From positions 4,228,595 to 4,292,594 of the forward strand of contig JAQNBH010000014.1 of the NCBI GenBank assembly GCA_028752905.1: a DNA stretch of 64,000 nucleotides. Direction: 5' to 3'. This stretch comes from Cladorhizidae sp. MBARI D1340-BT2 (lineage: Eukaryota; Porifera; Demospongiae; Poecilosclerida; Cladorhizidae). Position 1 is the first letter of the stretch, and every line of letters starts with the position of its first letter. Below the pieces are notes generated by a model that worked only from the letters and a program-made list of their open reading frames with translations, was not told the origin of the DNA and ran no database searches. The position numbers and the translations under genes are program-made. Below, piece after piece: positions 32,499 through 45,100 of this stretch.

Positions 32499-35400
32499 CT
32501 GTGCGGAGAAGAACAGACAACATCAACACTTCCTCGCGGTGTGCATCACCACCCTGTCGTGCAAGCCATGGATAGGGGGACTCACCCTTCGCTTGAGAGC
32601 ACTTCATCCAGACTGGCCTTAGTGATCCAGGCATCATCACACTTGAACCACTGCAAGGAATGGCCAGAGGAGTTGAAAGAGAAGGAAATATTAGAAGGGC
32701 AAGCTATTCAAATTTGGTTACAAAGAAACAGGCCTGTATCTCGGTGTATAATACTACATTCACAGCATGAAGATTCACACCATAAAGATTCACACAACAT
32801 CATTATTCACACCATAATTATTCACACCATAAAGATTCACACCATAAATATTCACACCATAAAGATTGTCTGGTCTATACAGCTTCTCTACGTGTAGATG
32901 GATGGCCTTATAACCAGCGGCCTCTAAAACACACCCAGAAGATGGCCATCTATTACGACTACTCTTCTTCTTTGTTGTTGCTGAACCTCGCAGACGATGC
33001 TGCACTTTATAAATGTTGCCATTTCAGCAACTAATAGAGTGAGGCTAGAGGCAGCATTACTGACATGGTTCCCGGGTAATGCAGCCTTCTCGGGTAATGC
33101 AGCCTTCCCGGGTAATTCGGTCCTATTACCTATTGTTGGGAATGTGGTAAATCCATGCATGGGTAGAGATATCACTAAACACAAGGCCGGTGATCTTGGA
33201 GTCTCGTGTCACCTAATGCAATACAGTCCATGTGTGTCCCAGGGTAGAAGTCAATGGTCACTTCCAGTGAGTGAGCTTGGAGTTTAAAGTCACCTACATG
33301 TAATGCAACAGCCCATGTCTGTCCCAGGGTAGAAGCAAAGTTTGAGCTTCCCAACTTCAAAGCTGAGGCCATGCATAAAGGACAACACAGACAGCCTAGG
33401 TCCCATTTATACGATGATCCCTGACAAACAGTACTCGGACATCCTGCATCATGTATATATAGGACGCATGTTTGGAGGAGGAGGTCCCTGCGATGGGGGA
33501 GGTCTCTTCGATGGCCTCACACAAACTGTTGACCGCAAAGTGTTGTTTGAGGGTGTCTGTAATACTGGTCAGTCTTCAACAAGAAAGACACATTTTCAAA
33601 ACATGGCTAAGGAACGAGGTCAATTTCCCGTGGCATAGTCCTGGCATACCATCAAGATGACATCATCAACACTGAACAGATCAGCATTGGATTCGGGCTT
33701 CAGCTAGGGTTAGGGCAATGGCTAGGGCTAATGCAATGGCTAAGGACCAGGGGGCTAGTGCTCGTGGTGTCACATGATGAGATGCTGTTTGTTGCTATCC
33801 CACAGCTATGGAGGAACACCCACAACTAAGCATCTGTACAGAGTCCACAGAACAGCAACAAGACCAGCGTCTGCCATGAATGAACACAGCAAGGGATGGG
33901 CACAGCCAGGGGTGGGCACACAGCGAGGGGTGGGCACAGCAAGGGGTGCTAAACAGCCGGGCTAGAAAGTACTCTAATTTGTCACAATCTGATACGTTTT
34001 TCTGTGAGAGTGGCCTTCAGGAATCTGGAGCATGATCGTGAGCTTGCTGCTCAGAACTTATTGCCAGGTGGCAGGCAGTTCGCAGGTTTGTCCAAGGGGA
34101 AGAGGAGGTTGCCAGAGCATCACGAACAGGCACGAAGGTCACTCCATGCAGGTGAGCTAAGCACTGGTTAAGTGCCAAGGTGCTGCAATAACTGCAGAGA
34201 TGCTGTTTCATCTCGTCTGCCAGACACTTCTGCACTTCAGGGGGAACAAAGCTAATAAATAGAAGTTGCTATCCCAGTCGCCCATCCATCCATCCCTAGG
34301 TTTCTCCTCCTTCCCTGTGGCACTAACAATGGAGGCTACTGTTACCCTTGGGGGTTGACTTTTCTTCCTCCCTTTGCACTCGTTTCCCTTTTCATTAAGC
34401 CCGTGATTAGGTAGAGCCTGCCAACAACAACCCGTCTCATCTAGATGCATGACATCCTCTTTCTTATAGAATTTCTGGTAGCCTTTCTTTCCAAGAATCG
34501 ATTGTCGCCCTCTCACATCACCAGATTGACCAGATACTGTAAATTGATGTTATAGTGGGAGTTTTCCATTTTTGGAGCCAACCATTAGTCCCCTTGAATC
34601 CTACCTTTCAGAGAGTAGCAGTTATCTGTTTTCCTTTCTCTGCAATCTGTGGCCCCCCGGGATAAACATTCTTAGAAGAGGCAAGAGAATGCCACTCATA
34701 TAATGCGTTCTTAACTTCATTATGTACTCTGAAATACCAGCAATCACAAAGTGTGGTCTTTGACATATTTGCCTCATACACAAAATAGTGTCCTTATTCT
34801 AATATTAATCTTGCATATTGGGTCTTACCACAACAAAACATTTGGGCAAGATTATGCATCTTCATCCCAAGATTCTTCTCAAGGTCTTGATAACCTCAAC
34901 CTTTTAAGAATTCCTCTTCTTGGCAGTAGACATGATTGACAGCCTACAGGTCAAGCTAGCTGATGACCCTACAGGTCAAGCTAGCTGATAAGCCTACAGG
35001 TCAAGCTAGCTCATGAGCCTACAGGTCAAGCTAGCTCATGAGCCTACAGGTCAAGCTAGCTGATGAGCCTACAGGTCAAGCTAGCTGATGAGCCTACAGG
35101 TCAAGCTCGCTGATGAGCCTACAGGTCAAGCTCGCTGATGAGCCTACAGGTCAAGCTAGCCGATGAGCCTACCGGTCAAGCTCGCCGATGAGCCTACAGG
35201 TCAAGCTAGCTGATGAGCCTATAGGTCAAGCTAGCTGATGAGCCCACAGGTCAAGCTAGCTGATGATCCCACAGGTCAAGCTAGCTGATGAGCCCACAGG
35301 TCAAGCTAGCTGATGAGCCCACAGGTCAAGCTAGCTGATGAGCCCACAGGTCAAGCTAGCTGATGAGCCCACAGGTCAAGCTAGCTGATGAGCCCACAGG

Positions 35401-36108
35401 TCAGCCTACAGGTCAAGCTAGCTGATGAGCCTACAGGTCAAGCTAGCTGATGAGCGTACAGGTCAAGCTAGCTGATGAGCCTACAGGTCAAGCTAGCTGA
35501 TGAGCCCACAGGTCAAGCTATCCGATGAGCCTACAGGTCAAGCTAGCTGATGAGCCTACAGGTCAAGCTAGCTGATGAGCCTACAGGTCAAGCTAGCTGA
35601 TGAGCCTACAGGTCAAGCTAGCTGATGAGCCTACAGGTCAAGCTAGCTGATGAGCCTACAGGTCAAGCTAGCTGATGAAATTTAGTCACAATAGCCACAT
35701 GGCCAAGGTGGTGGGGTTACTGTAAGAAGCTCGAAGTTGAGGATGGCTAGTCAAGTCGCTGCTACCGATCTAGAAGTTGTTGCTTTTGTGAGAGGCTCCC
35801 ATGCCTGTATGGACATTTGGGATGCAGTAGTTGGCCACTGTTGCTGCTGACACGAGAACCACACAACAGTGAGAGGTGATTGCTTTTGGGGGTAAGCTGC
35901 TATTCATTTTGTATATTTGGTCTGTTCACTACAAGGGGTCATTCTCTATTTGGAGGGTCTGCTATCTGAGCTTCCACTAGTGCAGTCAGCTTTTGTTTGG
36001 TTGTTTTGTTGCCATGTTTCAACCGATGCTTCGGTCTTCAACATGGCGACCATTTCCCCTGATGAAGACCAAAACATTCGGTTGAAATGTTGGCAAAACA
36101 TCAACATC

Positions 36109-36145
<37 letters not shown>

Positions 36146-39100
36146 CTGATTGAAAGGAAAAGCTAAGAGGGATAGACAGACACCTTCAATGTTCCTATCT
36201 ATCTGGTCGTACCTGGTCTTGCTGCTGCCTGATGTAGCAGGTGTAGTGTCCATTGCACAGGTTGCCACTGTGATTCACCACAGAGAACAAGGAGTACCTG
36301 AGCACAAAGAAAGTTTAAACTGGTCATATATACTTAGCAGGTTCAATATTGGTATATAGCCACAGCCTAGATGGACCATCTCTGGCCTCGGGAGGAGACT
36401 GACTGGCCTCAGGAACACTAATAGGCCAAACTAGAGTGGACCAAAAATATATATAATTAAAATATATATAATTATATCTAATAATTATATCTAATAATTA
36501 TATCTAATAATTAAAAAAATAACAATTTTTTTTTTTAATTAGCAAAAAATAATAAAGAAGGAATATTGACGACCCTTTCCATCTTTCAGCCCAACAATGT
36601 TTGTTTTTAAACTCCACTACCGACCAATCCCGGACTCCAGCACTTCTACCTGTTTCTTCTTGTTCATTACACATGCATAGCTTGTTGTTATTCTTGACTG
36701 CACCATGACTACATAACTGGGGCACAGGAGAATTTCACAAACCAAACAGCTGCCGGTTATAATATACCTAAGCGTATTTATTGCATTGATGACCTTTACC
36801 AGCTTTGTTTGGTAGTAACATTTATGGCACTCCATTTATGGCACTCCATTTATGGGATGCTATGAATGGACTTATGAGAGTTATGGGGTTGTGAATGGAC
36901 TTATGAGTTATGGAATGGACTTATGAGAGTTATGGGGTTGTGAATGGACTTATGAGAGTTATGGGATTGCTATGAATGGACTGTACCTCCGGGTTGCTAT
37001 GAATGGACTTATGAGAGTTATGGGATTGCTATGAATGGACTTATGGTACTCCCAATAATGATATATAATATACATACACATATTGTATTTCCTTGAATGG
37101 TTACCATAGATACAAACTATTTCATGTATCCAAATGGAGCGAGCATTAAGTAAGAGTGAGCACAACAGGAGGGCATCCTCAGTCATCCTCGCTTTGATAA
37201 GGGACGTGCTTGCACATTGAGTCACTGCCGTGCACCGGTGCACTGCCCCCTCCCATCATTATTAGCTTGTATTCAACACACTTGAGTCACTGCCATGCAC
37301 CGGTGCACTGTCTCCTCCCGTCATTGTTAGCCTGGGAACTAAACAAGGTTTGCTAGTCCTCATCTGTAGTAGTTTGCTGGCTTCCAGTTCTCCTTCGTCA
37401 TCGTCGAGCTCAGAGAAAGGATGACTGGAATCCTCTAAAGAAAGGGTTACTGGAATCTCCTTGACCTTCTCTGTCAGAAGTAAGCCGTGCAACTTCTGCT
37501 GCTGCTTCACCCACTGCTGGTAGCTACGTCACCATCTTCACTGCGCCTCTCACCACTGAGATACCATAGACCTTGAGTGCTAGACCAATTAGCGAGCGAA
37601 GTGAGCCCTCAGTGGGGGGAGTTGGGTGGAACTTGGCATTACCTTGCATGGCGTATCTATCTATCGATCTATCTATCTATCTATGTATCCGTGCAACATA
37701 CGATCACCACCCGTACAAAATGTGAAGGGGTCGGCCTCCTTAAATACGGCTGGAGCACGCACAAGAAAAGTGCTTGCCTCAATTTTGTTGAAATACGTTG
37801 TCTAGGCAATGCATGCACATAACCAGCACCTTTTCAACGACTTGCATATTGAGGGCTTCCCAGAGAGATACCTTAAGGGCACCAGCTAAGGCTATTTGTA
37901 GCGACAAGGAAATGGGCATTTCACAACGTTGTGCGATAATCATCGAGAGGCTTAGCAACTCGAGTTTACTGGACAAGCTAAATCTATTGTTTTAGTCTGT
38001 AGAGTAATCGCACTGCGTGTGTGTGGTGTGTTGTGTGTATGTGTGTGTGTATGTGTGCGTGTGTGTTGTACGTGTGCGTGTGTATGTGTGGGTGTTTAAA
38101 GTAGTATTTCTTCATTAGGTGCTGAAGTTCTCCCTGGCTCACTGTACACAACAGCACGCACACACACACACACACGCCAGATAACTCCCAGGTCCTGGCA
38201 CTCGCAGTGATGGGTGGTTAGAGTGCAACTACCCAATGGCTTCAGGGGGAAATATGGCCACCTAGGCTCGGGCACATTTCAGTGTAACCACACCTTACCT
38301 GTTATCACAAGTGGAGGAGCGGGACATGTACGGGGTTAAATCGAGGTCGCGAGGAAATTTAATGAGGTGGCTGATCTTCCTCGAGCGCATTGAATGCTCG
38401 AACCTCTTCAGGTGGAAGCAAGTGACAATGGGTAGTTTCTTCACCATCAGACGTTTGGTGGATTCCTGCAGCAAATATGCAGCAAATAAGGTTTTATGGA
38501 CACAGATGCTTCGTATTGGAACTGTTCATGAGGTTCAATGAGGAGCAGCACCCTGACTCCTCCCCTATTCTCACCTGACTCCTCCCCCTCCCTGACTCCT
38601 CCCTATCCCTTCCCCTTACCTGACTACTCCCCATCCTCTCCCCCACCCATTCTCTGCTTCCTCTAAATCAGCAAGACAACCAATACTGCCATCTGCCGGT
38701 CACCACAGAGAGAGCAGCTACACACAGTGAGAGCAGCTACACACAGAGAGAGCAGCTACACACAGTGAGAGCAGCTACACACAGAGAGAGCAGCTACACA
38801 CAGTGAGAGCAGCTACACACAGTGAGAGGAGTATCTAACAAAGAGTCTTTGCCACCACAGAGAGAGCAGCTACACACAGTGAGAGCAGCTACACACAGTG
38901 AGAGGAGTATCTAACAAAGAGTCTTTGCCACCACAGTGAGAGCAGCTATGAGAGCAGCTACACACAGTGAGAGGAGTATCTAACAAAGAGCCTTTGCAAC
39001 AAAATCGTCTCTTGTTTCATTGTGCATTGTGTTGCCATTTTGAAGCAGCTGTCAAACCAATGAGGTAATCACTCCCCAATATATACACACAATACATGCA

Positions 39101-42100
39101 CACATATACACATACATACACACATACATGCATACACACACATACACATGCGTGCATGCACACATATACACATACACACATACATACATGTACACATACA
39201 TACACATACATGCATGCATACACACACATACATGCATACATACACAAACATGAATGCATACACACATACATACACACATACATACACACATACATACATG
39301 TACACATACATACACATGCATGCATACACACATACACGCATACACACACACATACACATGCATGCATACATGTACGTACACATGCATGAATACATACACA
39401 CACACATACATACACATGCATGCATACATGCATGCATACATGCACGCATACACAGCATGCATACACACACATACATACATACACATGCATGCATACATAC
39501 ACACACACATACACATATGCATACACACACACATACATACCTGATAACTCCTACATCTGTTGCACTTTATCTTACTCTCGCTTCCAAGGTTCTCCGGACG
39601 TGTGAACCTGCACACGCACGCACACACACACACGCACACACACATGCACATGCACACATACACACACACATGCACACACGCAGGGTATCAAGAACTTGTG
39701 CACGGGTGCGTGCATATCTACAGTAGGTAATACCTGTCCAGGCATTCGTGCAACGTGGTGGGCACGCTGTTAATGAGCGTCTCCCCAGAGAGGGATGACA
39801 GGGGAGAGTCTGTCTCTCCCGTCAGTTCTGTGTGTGTGCATGGACATGACGAGAGAGAAAGATAGACATAAAAGGAACGCACCATAGAGCTGCAGGCAAA
39901 AATAATGCAATATTTAGTTCATTACAAACGAGTGCAGGAGTACACACCATCTATAGCAGTTTAGTACGGCCTCTCACATGTTTCAGGAGTACACACCATC
40001 TATAGTAGTTTAGTACGGCCTCTCACATGTTTCAGGAGTACACACCATCTATAGCAGTTTAGTACGGCCTCTCACATGTTTCAGGAGTGCACACCATCTA
40101 TAGCAGTTTAGTACGGCCTCTCACATGTTTCAGGAGTACACACCATCTATAGCAGTTTAGTAAGGCCTCTCACATGTTTCAGGAGTACACACCATCTATA
40201 GCAGTTTAGGACGGCCTCTCACATGTTTCAGGAGTACACACCATCTATAGCAGTTTAGTACAGCCTCTCACATGTTTCAGGAGTACACACCATCTATAGC
40301 AGTTTAGTACGGCCTCTCACATGTTTCAGGAGTGCACACCATCTATAGCAGTTTAGTACGGCCTCTCACATGTTTCAGGAGTACACACCATCTATAGCAG
40401 TTTAGTACAGCCTCTCACATGTTTCAGGAGTACACACCATCTATAGCAGTTTAGTACGGCCTCTCACATGTTTCAGGAGTACACACCATCTATAGCAGTT
40501 TAGTACGGCCTCTCACATGTTTCAGAAGTACACACCATCTATAGCAGTTTAGTAAGGCCTCTAACATGTTTCAGGAGTACACACCATCTATAGCAGTTTA
40601 GTACAGCCTCTCACATGTTTCAGGAGTACACACCATCTATAGCAGTTTAGTATGGCCTCTCACATGTTTCAGGAGTACACATCATCTATAGCAGTTTAGT
40701 ACGGCCTCTCACATGTTTCAGGAGTACACACCATCTATAGCAGTTTAGTACGGCCTCTCACATGTTTCAGGAGTACACACCATCTATAGCAGTTTAGTAC
40801 GGCCTCTCACATGTTTCAGGAGTACACACCATCTATAGCAGTTTAGTACGGCCTCTCACATGTTTCAGGAGTGCACACCATCTATAGCAGTTTAGTAAGG
40901 CCTCTCACATGTTTCAGGAGTACACACCATCTATATAGCAGTTTAGTACGGCCTCTCACATGTTTCAGGAGTACACACCATCTATAGCAGTTTAGTACAG
41001 CCTCTGGAGTACACAACATCTATAGCAGTTTAGTACGGCCTCTCACATGTTTCAGCAGTGCACACCATCTATAGCAGTTTAGTATGGCCTCTCACATGTT
41101 TCAGGAGTACACACCATCTATAGCAGTTTAGTATGGCCTCTCACATGTTTCAGGAGTGCACACCATCTATAGCAGTTTAGTACAGCCTCTCACATGTTTC
41201 AGGAGTACACACCATATATAGCAGTTTAGTACGGCCTCTCACATGTTTCAGGAGTACACACCATCTATAGCAGTTTAGTACGGCCTCTCACATGTTTCAG
41301 GAGTACACACCATCTATAGCAGTTTAGTAAGGCCTCTCACATGTTTCAGGAGTACACACCATCTATAGCAGTTTAGTAAGCCTCTCACATGTTTCAGGAG
41401 TGCAGACCATCTATAGCAGTTTAGTACGGCCTCTCACATGTTTCAGGAGTACACACCATCTATAGCAGTTTAGTACAGCCTCTCACATGTTTCAGGAGTA
41501 CATACCATCTATAGCAGTTTAGTAAGGCCTCTCACATGTTTCAGGAGTACACACCATCTATAGTAGTTTAGTACGGCCTCTCACATGTTTCAGGAGTACA
41601 CACCATCTATAGCAGTTTAGTAAGGCCTCTCACATGTTTCAGAAGTACACACCATCTATAGCAGTTTAGTACGGCCTCTCACATGTTTCAGGAGTACACA
41701 CCATCTATAGCAGTTTAGTACAGCCTCTCACATGTTTCAGGAGTACACACCATCTATAGCAGTTTAGTACAGCCTCTCACATGTTTCAGGAGTACACACC
41801 ATCTATAGCAGTTTAGTACAGCCTCTCACATGTTTCAGGAGTGCACACCATCTATAGCAGTTTAGTATGGCCTCTCACATGTTTCAGGAGTACACACCAT
41901 CTATAGCAGTTTAGTACGGCCTCTCACATGTTTCAGGAGTACACACCATCTATAGCAGTTTAGTACGGCCTCTCACATGTTTCAGGAGTGCACACCATCT
42001 ATAGCAGTTTAGTACGGCCTCTCACATGTTTCAGGAGTACACACCATCTATAGCAGTTTAGTAAGGCCTCTCACATGTTTCAGGAGTACACACCATCTAT

Positions 42101-45100
42101 AGCAGTTTAGGACGGCCTCTCACATGTTTCAGGAGTACACACCATCTATAGCAGTTTAGTACAGCCTCTCACATGTTTCAGGAGTACACACCATCTATAG
42201 CAGTTTAGTACGGCCTCTCACATGTTTCAGGAGTGCACACCATCTATAGCAGTTTAGTACGGCCTCTCACATGTTTCAGGAGTGCACACCATCTATAGCA
42301 GTTTAGTACAGCCTCTCACATGTTTCAGGAGTACACACCATCTATAGCAGTTTAGTACGGCCTCTCACATGTTTCAGGAGTGCACACCATCTATATCAGT
42401 TTAGTACGGCCTCTCACATGTTTCAGGAGTACACACCATCTATAGCAGTTTAGTACGGCCTCTCACATGTTTCAGGAGTACACACCATCTATAGCAGTTT
42501 AGTACGGCCTCTCACATGTTTCAGAAGTACACACCATCTATAGCAGTTTAGTACAGCCTCTCACATGTTTCAGGAGTACACACCATCTATAGCAGTTTAG
42601 TATGGCCTCTCACATGTTTCAGGAGTACACATCATCTATAGCAGTTTAGTACGGCCTCTCACATGTTTCAGGAGTACACACCATCTATAGCAGTTTAGTA
42701 CGGCCTCTCACATGTTTCAGGAGTACACACCATCTATAGCAGTTTAGTACGGCCTCTCACATGTTTCAGGAGTACACACCATCTATAGCAGTTTAGTACG
42801 GCCTCTCACATGTTTCAGGAGTGCACACCATCTATAGCAGTTTAGTAAGGCCTCTCACATGTTTCAGGAGTACACACCATCTATATAGGAGTTTAGTACG
42901 GCCTCTCACATGTTTCAGGAGTACACACCATCTATAGCAGTTTAGTACAGCCTCTGGAGTACACAACATCTATAGCAGTTTAGTACGGCCTCTCACATGT
43001 TTCAGCAGTGCACACCATCTATAGCAGTTTAGTATGGCCTCTCACATGTTTCAGGAGTACACACCATCTATAGCAGTTTAGTATGGCCTCTCACATGTTT
43101 CAGGAGTGCACACCATCTATAGCAGTTTAGTACAGCCTCTCACATGTTTCAGGAGTACACACCATATATAGCAGTTTAGTACGGCCTCTCACATGTTTCA
43201 GGAGTACACACCATCTATAGCAGTTTAGTACGGCCTCTCACATGTTTCAGGAGTACACACCATCTATAGCAGTTTAGTAAGGCCTCTCACATGTTTCAGG
43301 AGTACACACCATATATAGCAGTTTAGTACGGCCTCTCACATGTTTCAGGAGTGCACACATCTATAGCAGTTTAGTACGGCCTCTCACATGTTTCAGGAGT
43401 GCACACCATCTATAGCATTTAGTACGGCCTCTCACATGTTTCAGGAGTACACACCATCTATAGCAGTTTAGTATGGCCTCTCACATGTTTCAGGAGTACA
43501 CACCATCTATAGCAGTTTAGTAAGCCTCTCACATGTTTCAGGAGTACACACCATCTGTAGTAGTTTAGTACGGCCTCTCACATGTTTCAGGAGTACACAC
43601 CATCTATAGCAGTTTAGTACAGCCTCTCTCATGTTTCAGGAGTACACACCATCTATAGCAGTTTAGTAAGGCCTCTCACATGTTTCAGGAGTACACACCA
43701 TCTATAGCAGTTTAGTACGGCCTCTCACATGTTTCAGGAGTACACACCATCTATAGCAGTTTAGTACGGCCTCTCACATGTTTCAGGAGTACACACCATC
43801 TATAGCAGTTTAGTAAGCCTCTCACATGTTTCAGGAGTACACACCATCTATAGCAGTTTAGTACGACCTCTCACATGTTTCAGGAGTACACACCATCTAT
43901 AGCAGTTTAGTACGGCCTCTCACATGTTTCAGGAGTACACACCATCTATAGCAGTTTAGTACGGCCTCTCACATGTTTCAGGAGTACACACCATCTATAG
44001 CAGTTTAGTACGGCCTCTCACATGTTTCAGGAGTACACACCATCTATAGCAGTTTAGTACGGCCTCTCACATGTTTCATGAGTGCACACCATCTATAGCA
44101 GTTTAGTATGGCCTCTCACATGTTTCAGGAGTACACACCATATATAGCAGTTTAGTACGGCCTCTCACATGTTTCAGGAGTGCACACATCTATAGCAGTT
44201 TAGTACAGCCTCTCACATGTTTCAGGAGTGCACACCATCTATAGCAGTTTAGTACGGCCTCTCACATGTTTCAGGAGTACACACCATCTATATCAGTTTA
44301 GTACGGCCTCTCACATGTTTCAGGAGTGCACACCATCTATAGCAGTTTAGTATGTGGCCCACCATTGATCTCCACAGGTGTTGAGGTCCGGTTTGTGACA
44401 CTGCTAGCGGCCAAGTCCAGGGAGATGTCTCGGAATGGATCCACAGTTGTAGACACAGCACTACACAAAACAAAGCAGCAAATATTTCACACATGCATCA
44501 CATACCAAATGATCTTGCAATACATTTTGCATAGAGACATCAACAACAACATCATTGGGAGAATAATAATCTCTAATAATACGCCTAGTCCATCCTTCCG
44601 TCTGTTAGTGTATCACGGACGAATGCACGGATAAATCCTTCGTTTTCACTACGGGGAATCCTACAAAGCCGTCCGTCCGTCTGTGTGTGCATCACGTGTT
44701 ACACGCATGTGCACCAATACGGAATCCTGAAGAACGTGACTGCATAATGGCTACTCTGCGAGCTGCACGACGTAGAACAAGACCTATACAGCAGAAAGCA
44801 GGAGAGAGGAGAGACAGAAAAGATGACTGGGAGAGACTAATGGAGTGCAGAGTTCAACTGCAACAAAGAAACTTCAGAGAACAAACGATACATCACAGAG
44901 CGGAGGTCTTAGTTAGGACATGTCACAGAGCGGAGGTCTTAGTGAGGACACATCACAGAGCGGAGGTCTTAGTGAGGACACATCACAGAGCGGAGATCTT
45001 GGTGAGGACATGTCACAGAGTGGAGATCTTAGTGGGGAACATCACAGAGCGGAGGTCTTGGTGAGGACACATCACAGAGCGGAGGTCTTAATGAGGACAC

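Noticed and set aside
32520..32580. A second USP-like exon reading (HDRVVMHTA) in the USP22 3' region
   Set aside because: It lies in the 87-base intron between two exons that already join in phase (32586-32650 and 32456-32498). The similarity is accidental.
39017..39726. Tyr/Val/Cys- and His/Thr-rich frames
   Set aside because: Translations of an ACACATACATGC microsatellite flanking a real USP22 exon.
39940..44349. Regular 49-base repeats considered as a CRISPR array
   Set aside because: There are no unique spacers (the whole unit repeats), no cas genes, and the host is a eukaryote with introns.
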